The translations under genes were made by a program, and so were the position numbers. 64,000 nt of DNA, from NCBI GenBank assembly GCA_031216915.1, contig CM062296.1:451298287-451362286 (forward strand), given 5' to 3'. Positions 52,717 through 63,935 of the stretch are shown here, in pieces (the first letter of the stretch is position 1; each line of letters begins with the position of its first letter). This stretch comes from Pictodentalium vernedei (lineage: Eukaryota; Mollusca; Scaphopoda; Dentaliida; Dentaliidae). The notes beneath the pieces are model-generated. The model was not told where the DNA came from. It worked only from the letters and a program-made list of their open reading frames with translations, and did no database searches.

Positions 52717-53392
52717 AACAGTTTGAGTTTCGAATATTAGAACTACTCCAAAACAACAGGACTCTGAAAATTACGCATCTACCCCACATCCCGCCCCGCA
52801 TCCATACGTAACATTTTACTTTGTACAATTCGTACCCCACTCCCCTGCAGGAATGGCACACTAGTGTCGCCACTGCCGAAGCACGACCTTTCAGTTCCGA
52901 CATCACGTTACCCTGACCTTGCACAACCATATTTGTCCGCACCTGAAACATCAAGGCCAGCAAGCTCATTGATTGACATTCAAGATGAGATAGTAGGAAT
53001 GATGTTACAAAATCCAAGTGAACGAGGAAAGGCTAATAGTTACCATGAACCCTCTCACCACACCCAGCACACATTAAGTAACTCACGATAAAACTGATAC
53101 AATGATATACGTAAAGTACCGAGCAGCAAAAGGACTCACCTTGCAAGCTCTCAAGCCACCAGTCTAATTCTGTAAGAAAGTCGACGCTAATATGGCCAGT
53201 AACCAGTCTAACTCTCAAATAGGTAATCGCCTATGTTCAGATTACCTCGTCCGGAATATTTCAGTTCGTTGGAAAAGCGAACCTTGGGTTAGATTTCCGA
53301 CCAACTGATATATTTTGCACAATGGAATCTGAACAATATCAGAAAGATTCATTTTCTGAGAACCATAGCTAGAAATTCTGATCAATCGAGAC

Positions 53393-53976
53393 CAGGCATG
53401 TCAGCCGGTGCCTGTACCGGTATCGCCAGTTCACCTCATGCTCCAACCGGTACAGATACTGAAGCCTTTGTCCCGCCGGTACCGGGACAAAATTATTTTA
53501 TGGGGAAATTCCTAATTGAACGAGGGTAAACGGGCTAATAATCGTGTATGGAACACTTGCACGACATACTTTTTACTTATTTGTGAATAAACACATCAAA
53601 ACACTTCAGGTGCATGTTCTGTCTGCACCACAACTCGATAAGGCCGACCATTTTGACTTTTCATACGTCTCATCAAAGACACTGGAAGCGCCGTCATCGA
53701 CTACTTCAAAGAAATTATTCTGTGGTGACATCAAGGTAATAATCATAAAGCAGGATCTTCGTTTACTTTGATGTCACCTCAGAATAATTGAACGATGCCA
53801 TGTTTGTCTTGCGATCTTGGGGACAAGCGCGGTTTAAATGCGAATTTCTGCCATCTGATTGTGATATGTCATCCAATTGTTGATTTGTCCCGTTATCGGT
53901 ACCGGTTTCGGCGGGACAGACTCTGTCTCATACCGGTACCAGTTATGTTGGTATCGGCGGTACTTTGGCATGCCTG
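53393..53976. mobile_element. hAT-type non-autonomous DNA transposon
   Basis: The ends are CAGGCATG...CATGCCTG, with longer imperfect arms (GGTACCGG-rich). An 8-bp flanking duplication, ATCGAGAC (53385-53392) and ATCGAGAT (53977-53984), fits the hAT superfamily. The inside has no transposase. Confidence 0.75.
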
Positions 53977-55297
53977 ATCGAGATTAGATTTCTTTGACAT
54001 TTTGTTGACTTATACATTCAGAAACGAAGACTCGCCACAGCCACAGTTTTATGATTAGGCCTCGTATAGTTTCACAAATTATGTTAATATCTTGATATTT
54101 TCAAGGGAAGTTAAATACTTATCGATTGTAATATATATAACTAGAGAAGGAAAGAATATTTGTATATGTTTATAAATGAAGGCTCATCAGATTGCATCAA
54201 AGGTCGTCTGCGCGTGATTTTCACGAAAAAAGCAAAACAAACGGCCCATAACGGCGTCGAATTCTGAATAGAATTTGAATGGTGGTTTGAGAGCTTGCAA
54301 AGTAAGCCTTATTGCTGCTCTGTCCTTTACGTATATCATTTTATCAGTTTTATCGTGAGTTATTTAGTGTGTAGTGGGGAGTGGAGAGAAACGGTGCCTG
54401 CGTTCACATTGCATGGTAACTATTAGCCTTTCCTCGTCCTCTTGGATTGGTAAGATCGCTCCTACCATCTCATCTTGAATGTTATCATATGTCAATTGTT
54501 ATTCTCAATGATTTATTTAGCATGGGCGGAGAACCGCGGAATCTCAGTTTCAAGGGGGGGGGGGGGGCGAGGTGGGGGGGGTGAAAGTAAGTTGTCGCAA
54601 TATTTTCGACATATTGGATCTTCTGTACATGTAGCAGCTAGCGATTGGCGTGAGCGCAACTTCATTCTTGAAGTATCTTGGTGGACCTTTTCTGAAGACA
54701 CCCCAGAAACCCACATGCGTTGGAACACACACACCCCGTGGGAACCTCTGGAAGTGAAGTGTTTTATTGATAAAATAAGACTCAATCTCCAATGTTTGGG
54801 CTGAAATCGTCTAAAATGGGCAACATGGGTAAAAACGATTTACTAAACTTGTCTTTATCTCCAAATTGAGATCACGAGTAGACCTTGTGCAGAAATATGT
54901 GACCTTAAACACCAATAAATAGATAAATGAATAAATAAAAATTGGAACGCGACATCGGGAAGCAATCCACATGTCGCAAAACACTATATTTTTCTCCTTG
55001 ATTTGATAAAATAAGAATAACAAGCTATCAGGTCACCCACCAGTCTCATTCTGTTCGGAATTCGATGCTGAACTAATTTTTACCCAGTTTTTGTGGAAAT
55101 TTGCGCCCAAATGACCGTTGATGTAATGTGATGTGCTTTTACTTACAAAGATATACAGATATTCTTTCCTGTCCCATTGATACATATTCCAATCAGTAAG
55201 TACTTAATTACTCTTGAAAACATCTGGGCATTAATATAATTTTGTGGAACAACGCGGCGAAATGGTGCGTCTTTATTTCTGATTGTAATTTCAACAC

Positions 55298-55526
55298 TTC
55301 AACCAACGCAGACGGTATCTAAATTTATGATTTTAAATATTATTTTTTCAAACTTTTCAATATATTTCAACAAAACCATATCATGTGTCCCCTCACTGGA
55401 ACGAGTCGACGAGCTCGTTCCGATGAGGGGTCATATGATATAGTTTTGTTGTAATTTTCTGAAGATTAATATTTTTTCAACTTACGCGCTCGGTTGCGGC
55501 CGATTCGTTAGGTAAAGTGTAAACCC
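55298..55526 (-). mobile_element. Hairpin MITE, family C (copy 2, inverted), end decayed
   Basis: AACCAACGCAGACGG, CAACAAAACCATATCATG and the GAGTCGACGAGCTCG centre match family C. The right end runs directly into MITE B5. Confidence 0.65.
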
Positions 55527-55772
55527 TTAACCCAATGTAACGGTCAAAACCCGCCAGCGCTATTCACAAAAATCGCCAATTATTTTTCATTATTTTTTTC
55601 ATTTTTTGTCTCAAAAACACAAGTTATGCCCCCTCTTTGGAACGAGCTAGTCGAGCTCGTTCCAAAGAGGGGTCATAACCTATGTTTTTGAGACAAAAAA
55701 TGAAAAAAAATTAGTTATTCAAGAATTTTGTTTGCAAGTGTCGACTGCTTTTCATGTTAGGAAAAGGGTTAA
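55527..55772 (+). mobile_element. TTAA hairpin MITE, family B (copy 5)
   Basis: It runs TTAACCCAATGTAACGG ... GGAACGAGCTAGTCGAGCTC ... AAAAGGGTTAA, with both TTAA sites present. Confidence 0.85.
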
Positions 55773-56700
55773 GGAGGTTAAGTTTTCGCAATTTTTCAGC
55801 ATGTTAGGCATGGAGAATTTTGACAGACATTTATTGCCAAAACCGATATGCAATATGTTCGGAAAACCCGAAATTCAACTCGAAAAATCACCGTATTTTG
55901 TGCCATAATTTGAGGAGAAAAGCAATGTCAATCAGAGATGAACGGTCGGAATGGTACACCATCACTCAGGTGGTCACCTCATATTGATAGTGTGGTATCG
56001 GTCGTGCGTTTTCAATCATTTTCCTGGTATATGTGTCACATTTTCATATACTGCGGATTTTAAAATTAAATTCGGAAATTTTTTCGAAAAAGTAGAATAC
56101 GTTGGAAATCTCGCATAGCAATTTAGGGAAATTTTAATCTGATATGCACGAGGTAACGACCCAATAACTGGCAAAACTTCAGCTTTCGATTATTTATATC
56201 CCCAAAATCCATGTTTTAGAATAATGTTCTCGGACTAACTTTTACCAAAGCATTTGATGAAATCTTCCTACCAATGTGTGATGTGGAAGATCTCAAGTCA
56301 ATTCCTATTTAATACAGGATTCATGAACATCCGTTCGGTTCCCCTCTTGTTAATTCCGAGTCCCGTCATAAAATCTCGGTGGGTGAAAGGAATAATTAGT
56401 TGTTTGCAAGAAAAACGTGACCACGTTTGAAATGTTAAAAAATAAATACGCTCCTTAACAAGTATGCTAAAAGGGAAAGAAGTGACTCTCTGGCATGTTT
56501 GAAACAAAAAATGAAAGAGAAAAACCCATAAAATTGTGAATACAAAGAGAAATGTTTATGAATGTAGTGCTTCTTGTCTGGAGGGGGGGGGGGGGTAAAA
56601 TCATGTTCTGAAACTTTCTTCCAACTGAGGGTCCTTCAACTATTGATAAAGTTGGATTTGAATTTGGTGTCACGAAAAGTGAAATACGTTATCTTCAGCC
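55773..56700. other. No gene seen
   Basis: AT-rich sequence with a poly-G run (56582-56595). No recognisable protein or repeat. Confidence 0.4.
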
Positions 56701-56820
56701 TCGCCTCGAAGTCGTCATAACGACTTAGTAACTCGTTATAACGAATTACGTAAGTCGTTATAACTGCTTAGTTAACACGATATAACGACTTGGAAAGTCG
56801 TTATAACGACCTAGTAACTT

Positions 56821-56821
56821 G

Positions 56822-56880
<59 letters not shown>

Positions 56881-57151
56881 TTTGGGGTTTAAGGACACTG
56901 TAACAGTCAAGGTCATATCGTATCGGTGACAGTTAGTTGTACGGGTGGGGGAAGCCGGAGTACCCGGAGAGAACCACCGAGCAACGACGAACAGCTGCTA
57001 GCTCCCCAACATCGGTACTCCGCACTGCAGCTCAGGCAGGATTAGATTGGTTGACGTGCAGTACACCTTAGTACACGGCGTCTTCGTGCCCCCATGTGGA
57101 CAATCGGGGTGAAGTGCCTTGCCCAAGGACACAACGCGGGAGTCAGAATCG
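56821..57151 (-). mobile_element. Headless SINE with (TTTA)n tail and target duplication
   Basis: The SINE body (56885-57151) has a TTTA run of about 60 bp. The 12-bp duplication GTAACTTGTTAT lies at 56814-56825 and 57152-57163. It is 5'-truncated, lacking a Pol III head. Confidence 0.85.
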
Positions 57152-57794
57152 GTAACTTGTTATAACGACTTAGCAAACTCGTCATAACTACTTAGGAAGT
57201 CGTTATTAAGGCTTATGTAACTCGTTATCACGAGTAGTACCTCGTTATAACAACTTATAAAATCGTTATAACGACTTACGTAACTCGTTATAAGGACTTA
57301 CGTAACTCGTTATAACGAGTTAGTAATTCGTTATAGCGACTTGTCAAACTCATTACAACGAGTTAGTGACTCCTTATAACGACTTCGTAACTCCTCATAA
57401 CGACTCAGCAAACTCGTTATAGCGACTTAGGAAGTCGTTATAACGACTTAGAAAGTCATTATAACGGCATACATAACCCGTTATTAAGACTTTACTTTAA
57501 AGTTCAATCCTCAAAGTACAATGTCATTTCCTATTTCCTGTTTTTAAGTCACTTGCTTTCAGATGCAACGAACCAGCGTATTTGTTGTTCTGAAAGTTAT
57601 TGATGCCCCGGGGAAGGGGGGGGGGGGAGTTGTCAGATTATTGCACTGCCCCGCCTCCTCCCTATGTATCTCATATTCCACGACCTACCCCATCCCCTCA
57701 AAAAAAATAATAATATGGACTTTTTACATTTTTTTAAGGTTCGTTGCGCGTCTGTGTGTGTGTGTGTGTGTGGGGCGGGGGGGGGGGGGGTTGT

Positions 57795-58152
57795 TTAGTT
57801 GTTTAATATTGGGTATAACGATACTTTAAACAACCAGGGCCACAGCATGTCGGAGAGTTTTATGGGTGGAGGAAGTCCGAGTAGCCGGAGAGAACCACCG
57901 AGCAGCTGCGAACAACTGCCAGACTCTTAAACTTATTACGTTTGTACAGGGAGAGTTAGCAGCGGTTGCAGGCAAAGTCACCGATGACGTGTAGTACATT
58001 TTAGTACACAACGCCACCGTGCTCCCACATGGGCAATTGGTATTAAATGTCTTGCTCAAGGACACAACGCATTTACCGATGGTCAAGATCGAATCGTTCA
58101 CCTTTTTCGTTTTAAAGTCCAATGCTCTAAGCACCGAGCCACCGTGCTCCTG
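57795..58152 (-). mobile_element. SINE with tRNA-derived head (copy in left arm)
   Basis: On the minus strand it starts GCACGGTGGCTCGGTGCTTA and GAGCATTGGACTTTAAAA, then GATTCGATCTTGACC, a tRNA-like A- and B-box pair. After this come the common body and tail. Confidence 0.8.
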
Positions 58153-58882
58153 GGGGGGGGGGGGTGGAGGGTAATGCCTCAAGATAAAGGGATGTGCTAC
58201 CACGAACACGTTTATCCCAGAATTAACTTGTTCCTTCTTCCCTCACACACACTGAGCTCCGGGGTCCTCATTTTTGTCGGGAAAAGGAGGGAAGTAGCAT
58301 ATGTGTTTTGAAAACGCCCTACCCAGATTAAATTGTTTGTTTTATTTTCAATTGCAAGGGGGAACACTGTTCAGAAAATGTAAAACACTTTCAGCTAAAT
58401 GGAAAACAAACAAGAATAGTGAATATTCTGGAGGAAGCGGGGAGGGGTGGGGCGTGGGATCCAATGACATGTAGTACTGAAACATTATAAAAAGTGGATA
58501 CCATTCAGAGACTTTTTTCAAGCAACGGAATCTAAATCGGCCTACTTGTTGTTGGAAATCTGCGTTACGGGCCACTGCAGAAGTGTTGCCCCCTGACTTC
58601 GAGCATGTAAGGGTCTTGAATTGGAAGCATCCATACTATAGGCCTGAATGCGTGTCCTGTGGTTTGTTCGATTATTATTTCTGGGCGTACTTTGGAAGAA
58701 CAGAATCAATACGCTTTTCATTGTTCTCCCTTTCCTTTTGTCTGGCTTGTCTATCGCAAACCTATTTCGTCTGCGACTCCCCTTGTTATAAGCAGGGGTG
58801 GCACCAGATTTTCACGACATCTGGGCCTATGCCCTCCGTCAAGGGAGGCGTTGGGCTGGACTATAGCATTCCTTGTCAAGAC
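58153..58882. other. No gene seen; loop of the large inverted structure
   Basis: It contains a poly-G run (58153-58164). A reading frame at 58583-58921 shows no known motif and overlaps the next SINE head. Confidence 0.4.
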
Positions 58883-59228
58883 ACGATAGCACAGTGCATA
58901 GAGCATTGGACTTTAAAATGAAAAGGTTCGATCTTGATCATTGGTACTTGCGTTGTGCCCTTGGCTAAGACCTTTAATCCCAATTGCCCATCTGGAGGCT
59001 CTGTGGCGCTGTGTACTAAAGCGTACTGCACGTCGATGGCGCACTTGCCTTCAACCGCTGTTAACTTTGCTTGTGCAAAAGTAGTAAGTTTAAAAGTCTG
59101 GCAGTAGTTAGCAGCTGGTCGGAGGTTCTCCGGCCACTCGGACTTCATCCATCCATAAAACGCCCGCGACATGATGTGCACTGGTTGTTGAAAGTGTCAT
59201 TAAGCCCTAATAATAAACAACTAAACAA
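58883..59228 (+). mobile_element. SINE with tRNA-derived head (copy in right arm)
   Basis: It begins ACGATAGCACAGTGCATAG and AGCATTGGACTTTAAAATG, then GGTTCGATCTTGATC, followed by the shared body and TTAAGCCCTAATAATAAAC. Confidence 0.8.
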
Positions 59229-59510
59229 CCCACCCACACACGCTCACACGCACACACATTGCACTTTGGGGATAGAGCTGTAAAGCTAAGTCATTATAGC
59301 GAGTTAGTAAGTCGTTATAACGAGTTTCGTTAGTCGTCATAACGACTTTCTAAGTCGTTATAACGAGTTAGCTAAGTCGTTATAACGACTTTCGTAACTC
59401 GTTCGAATTACATAAGTCGTTATCACAAGTTAGCTAAGTTGTTATAACGACTGTCGCATCTAGTTATAACGTGTTACTAAGTCGTTGTAACGACTTCGAA
59501 AAATATTTCA

Positions 59511-59844
59511 AACGTCCTAAATACGCTTCCGTTGATCGGCACCTCGCGCTTTTAAGCCAAACTGCTTCTTTTTTCTTGTGACCAGCCAAAGCAGATAACA
59601 TGTGTTCGCTCACTTGCAAACCAGCATATCTACTGTTTGTTTTTGTTAATAAAAGCTAAATATAGCAACTGAGAACTATTTAACAAAATGGTGACGTCGG
59701 TCATACAGACCTTGGCGCAATTCGAATTCAGTGAACGAGTTGTATACCTTCCTTATGGAATGGGTGGCCTTTGATATTCTTTTTATCACATACTCGTGTA
59801 AACAATGCGAAAACAATGCACAAGTATCAAATTTCAACGAAATA
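59511..59844. other. No gene seen
   Basis: Spacer between the inverted structure and LINE X copy 2. Confidence 0.4.
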
Positions 59845-61620
59845 ATTATAACACTTCGGCAGGCCGCTGATTTATCGCGGGTCTCAGGTGAAAAGGCCTT
59901 AATTACCTCGGCGCTCCCAAAATCCCTCTATCCTATACCTCACCTCCCCTACCAAAACCCGGAAACGAACTGTTCGATGACACCCTGTACCTCATTCTTC
60001 ACAGTCTCTCTGATAAGCAGACTAACCCTCTCTTTCATGTCACCCAATACCCACATATCTTTTATTCTCCCACCCCACGTCCTCATTATACTCCCTGTGA
60101 ATCTTATTGTGTTAGACTGATATTTTGGACATACTAATAGAAAGTACCCAATGGCCCCCCTCTACTCCTAAATTAACATTTGACACACCTTTTCAATGTC
60201 TTCCCAGTTTTTCTACTAACCTTCACTGACCGATCAGAGCTTAAACAGCAGTCACTCCACCACAAGGTACCAACAAGGTACACTTCAAAACCTGGAAACC
60301 TGGATCCTCTTTATCACGTAGGTCACCCAGGGACCTTTTGGCTTTGACACCCCCCCCCCCCTCCCACCCGCCGCCCCACCCCTAGCCAATTTCGGTTACA
60401 ATCCTCGAACACTTTGTTTTGTGTTTGATTTTGTTTTTACCCTGGGTTGTCACCACTTCTAAGTCAGAGATTTCCTTTAAATAATTCTCTGTCAGCTCCC
60501 TTGCTTGCTCATTGCACAGTCCACGCTGTCTTGTATTTGAATTTCAAATATTCTGGAACATTTGTTTGCACCTTCGGCTGTCCGTGAGATTTACAAATAT
60601 TTAAGATAACGTAGAGGATATCTACGCTATTTTTGTGAATATCGGGCATTATCTCATGAGTGTCGACCTGAAAGTTTTATTTTTCACGAGCGCTTGCGCG
60701 AGTGAAAAATAATACTTTCAGGTCCACACGAATGAGATAATTCCCGATATTCACTAAAATAGTGCAGATTTTCTTTTTATTATGTGCTACTTGACATCTT
60801 ACTGTGCGGGGGCACGATGACGCTGTGTACTGAGGCGTACTGCACGTCGATGGTGCGCATGTCTTCAACCAATCTAACCCTGCCTGTGCTGCGGTGCAGA
60901 GTTCAGAGTTACGATGTTGGAGAGCTGACAGCTGCTCGTCGTTGCTCGGTGGTTCTCTCCGGGTACTCCTGCTTCCTCCACCCGTAAAACTGTCACGGTC
61001 ACGATTAGCCATTGTGCATAAGTATGTGACCTTAAAACACCAATAAATAAATAACATCTTACTGTGCAATATTCAGCCCAATTTCCCTGCAAACAGTTAT
61101 GTTTCAGGACGACGTTCAAGGCGACGCCATGCGCCGAAGCGTAACGTCATTTAGGAAGGTACTGAAAAAAAATCACCGTGTGGACCTAAAAGTATTATTT
61201 TTCACTCGCGCAAGCGCGCGTGAAAAATAAAACTTTCAGGTCCACACTCATGAAATAATTCCAGATACTGACTAAAATAGAGCAGATTTTCTTTTTATTA
61301 TATGCTATGAGACATTTTATTGCACAATATTCAGCCCAATTGGATCCCAAATGCGTACCTTTCAAAACAATAACAAAGATCACCTGATCGTTCCTTCAAG
61401 GCGACGTGATGCGGCGTAGCGTGACGTCATTTAGGAAGCTACTGAGAAATATTTCTCGATATCTATCTTTTAGATAATTTGCGATAATTCACAAGCTAGC
61501 ATATAATAAAAAATTGTATTAGGTCTATCCTGTCATTGATCCTCATCCATCAAAGCTCCCTCCTGATTGCTTCTAGTGCTGCGGCATTACTCAACCCTGT
61601 TATTCATTATTTCCAATGGC
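59845..61620 (-). pseudogene. LINE family X (copy 2), interrupted by family L hairpins and a SINE
   Basis: The stretches 59845-60608 and 61527-61620 align, in order, with 62650-63470 of copy 3 (for example AACACTTCGGC.GG, CGGAAACGAAC, CTCCC.GTGAATCTT, and TAGGTCTATCCTGTC). The 0.92 kb between them is inserted. Many indels and stops destroy the coding frame. Confidence 0.75.
60609..61526. mobile_element. Family L hairpin repeats (two copies) with a headless SINE
   Basis: Two palindromes have centres GCGCTTGCGC (60694) and GCGCAAGCGCGC (61210) within TTTTTCAC/GTGAAAAA arms. Each is followed by the L body (GATTTTCTTTTTATTA, TTCAAGGCGACG, GCGT.ACGTCATTTAGGAAG). A plus-oriented SINE body without head (60797-61047, tail CACCAATAAATAAATAA) lies in the first copy. 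Confidence 0.65.
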
Positions 61621-62078
61621 GGGAACGTGACGGGTGTTGTTTCGACTCTCACAGTAAAAACTCATTTTAAAGTTAAACTACATTAATGGAAGTATCGTTC
61701 TTATAGTTAGATTGGTAGTAAGAGAATGCCGAGTATTTTCAGCATATTGTTGGGATTTGTTGGAGTCCATTTTCGGGAGTTATGATCAACATTCGTGTAC
61801 TTCTTTTTTGATTCACATATTTTCGTGATAGGATTAACACTGGGACACTAAAATTCAACAATTTGTGTCAGTTATTCACCACCACTGCTCACTTTTCACA
61901 CCTGAGATGTGTTCACCAGAAGACGATTACTGCTTTCCATTGTTGTTTACGTTGTCCTCTCAAATGATATGTCAGTCACCTTGCAGTGCAGAGTTGGTAT
62001 TTTAATTCGTGTTGATGTTTGGTGCTTGGTGCTTTAAATTTTGTGTCCTCAAATCTTGTTCCGTACAACACAATAAGT
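61621..62078. other. Upstream region of the ORF1-like gene; nothing specific seen
   Basis: AT-rich, no repeat recognised. It could be the 5' UTR of the LINE or gene starting at 62079. Confidence 0.4.
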
Positions 62079-62651
62079 ATGATTCGAAGGACTCCTGAAA
62101 AAAAAGTGTCGTGGTCGCAGAGTCATTCACAACCACAGAGGGAATCAAATAAAAGGGGCAGTGATAAAATTTCACCTCTTTTGTCTAAGACAGCTAAAAA
62201 GAAAATTTCAAATCTAGATGATATTTCAGACTTGCGGGACTCAGATGATATGCAGGCCAAGGCATCTACGGGCGGCATAGTAGATTTATCTGATGCTGTG
62301 TTTAGGACATTAACGCAAGAACTGTTCCTTGAAAAGGTCAGGTCGCATCTGGTCAGTTTTGACGACGAGCGACTTGATCGCTATTTCGAAAAATTCCAGA
62401 AAGAATTGCAGCATCAATTTTTTGAGCAAGCCAATACTGTAATCCCCAGGGCCATAGAGACAGCATTGGAATCATTCATGGAACTTCACATTGCGCCATT
62501 AAAATCGGAGATTGACGAACTCAGATCTGAGAACGAAGATCTGAAGGAGCAGATATCATTTCTCACCGATGAAAATGAGGCGATAAAAAACGACGTGAAT
62601 ACTAGATTGGACGAGTATGAACAATATAGCCGCAGAGACTGTCTGGTATAA
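62079..62651 (+). CDS. LINE ORF1-like coiled-coil protein, cut off by a LINE insertion
   Basis: The frame from ATG 62079 gives 190 residues: a basic Ser-rich N-terminus, a region RSHLVSFDDERLDRYFEKFQ, and then a coiled coil (about residues 135-180, LKSEIDELRSENEDLKEQI). The last residues are EYEQYSRRDCLV, then TAA. YSRR(N/D)C after a coiled coil is the usual start of the next domain in L1-type ORF1 proteins, so the real protein was longer. The stop arises where the LINE X tail (TAATAATAATAA) begins. A short plus-strand stretch at 63941-64000 may be its continuation. It may bind RNA as a trimer, by family analogy. Confidence 0.6.
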   Translation: MIRRTPEKKVSWSQSHSQPQRESNKRGSDKISPLLSKTAKKKISNLDDISDLRDSDDMQAKASTGGIVDLSDAVFRTLTQELFLEKVRSHLVSFDDERLDRYFEKFQKELQHQFFEQANTVIPRAIETALESFMELHIAPLKSEIDELRSENEDLKEQISFLTDENEAIKNDVNTRLDEYEQYSRRDCLV

Positions 62652-63935
62652 TAATAATAACACTTCGGCCGGTCGCTGATTTGTCGCGGTTCTCGTATGA
62701 GAAGGCCTTGGTTACCCATGTTCTACCAACTGCCTCCCTATTCGCGCGCTTCTTCTCCTCCCAACACTCGGAGACGAACTGCTTGATGACATCCCTTGCC
62801 TCATTCTTCCCAATCTCTTCGATTAGTATATTAACCCTCTCCTTTGAGTCGCCCCCTAACCACATGTCCTTCATTCTACCATCCCACTTCCCCATTATAC
62901 TCCCCGTGAATCTTGTTCTTTTAGACTGGTATTCTATAAGAAAGTGTTCCAGGGTCTCCACCACGCCCAAGTTACACATCTGGCACTCCTTTTCACTGTT
63001 TTTCCCATTTTTTCCCCTCAGCTCCAGGGACCGCGACCTCAGCTTGAACAACAGTGACCCCCCCCCAAAGGTGCCATCAAGGTACTCTTCAAAACCAGGC
63101 TTCTCTTTATCACGCAGGTCACCCAAAGATCTCTTTGATTTGACCCCCTCTCGCCAATTACGGTTACAATCCTCCATGACCCTTTCTCTGACGATCTTTT
63201 TGCCCTGGTTTGCCCCAACGTCAAGGTCCGAAATCTCCAATGAGTAGTTTTCTACTAGCTCCCTCACTTGTACCATCCACCCCGTCTTGATATTTGAGTT
63301 GAAAGTTCTCAGGAACATTACTTTACACCATCGGCTATCGGGGAGATTTATCAAATAATTAAGATAACCGAGTTTCAATAGGTCTATCCTGTCCTTGATC
63401 CTCATCCACCCAAGCTCACCCCGATCGCTTCTAGCGCTGCGGCATTACTCGAGCCTGTTATCCATCGGCCTGCATCGTTCTGCATGATTTCCAAGCTCTT
63501 AACAACTGTGTGGTTTAGGGGTACAACTTCCGTACCGCATGTTATACTTGGCAGACCCACCATTTCCCAAATAGTTTTCCCCACGAAAACCTTATTGAAA
63601 CTGTTTCTCCCTATAAGTTTCATTTGGTTAAGGATTCGCTTCCCCTTCAGAATCAATTTATTTGTGTGGTTTCGGTAGATGCCTCTTCCTGTGATGTTTA
63701 TATTTACCCCCAGGTACTCATAGTCACTAGTCTCTCCTACACCAAGAAGTCTACTGCTACCTTCCGGAATGCAGAACTCCCCCACTCTCCACCTTCGAGT
63801 GGGGTCCACTTTGCAGCCCACGGGTATAACTTTGCTCTTGCTTTCATTAAGTTCGAGTCTCCGTTTGCTCCCATATTTCCCAACAATTCCCAGCATCTTC
63901 GCTAGCCCCTCTTCGCTTTCTGACACTATTTCGAA
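62652..63935 (-). pseudogene. LINE family X (copy 3), reverse-transcriptase C-terminal part
   Basis: On the minus strand, 63926-63402 gives LAKMLGIVGKYGSKRRLELNESKSKVI, YEYLGVNIN, ILNQMKLIGRN and AGRWITGSSNAA, the RT palm end and thumb. 63405-62652 continues with MRIKDRIDLLKLGYLNYLI and the Cys/His cluster CQMCNLGVVETLEHFLIEY (last Cys replaced by Tyr), ending in a TTATTATTA tail. One frameshift near 63403 separates the halves. The catalytic YADD would lie just beyond 63926 and is not recognisable, so the copy is 5'-truncated. Copies 1 and 2 are at 16926 and 59845. Confidence 0.8.

Larger units (their letters stand above)
51232..55108. repeat. 3.9-kb inverted-repeat structure A-B-B'-A'
   Basis: Block A (51232-51590) is repeated inverted at 54755-55108 (ends CAACGGTCATTTGGGC). 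Block B (52976-53165) is repeated inverted at 54290-54480. The left arm has gained about 1.1 kb, including the palindrome at 52508. The centre contains the hAT-type element 53393-53976. No protein with a recognised motif is encoded. Confidence 0.7.
56701..59510. mobile_element. Inverted structure with arrays of AAGTCGTTATAACGACTTA words
   Basis: Degenerate copies of a palindromic word of about 19 bp fill 56701-57492 and 59284-59510. The outer ends are inverted copies of each other (TCGAAGTCGT.ATAACGACTTAG, and its complement at 59475-59500). Further in, GTGTGTG...GGTTGTTTAGTTG (57745-57805) pairs with 59225-59260, and the two SINEs 57795-58152 and 58883-59228 face outward. The whole is therefore a large diverged palindrome with a 0.73-kb loop. 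Another SINE (56885-57151) has entered the left array. Confidence 0.65.

Noticed and set aside
52864..53091. Host exon beginning after a CCCTGCAG acceptor
   Set aside because: No donor at the end and no known domain. Most of it belongs to block B, which is repeated inverted at 54290-54480.
62681..63247. Long plus-strand Ser/Pro-rich frame
   Set aside because: Antisense to the LINE X reverse-transcriptase frame, which carries the recognisable motifs.
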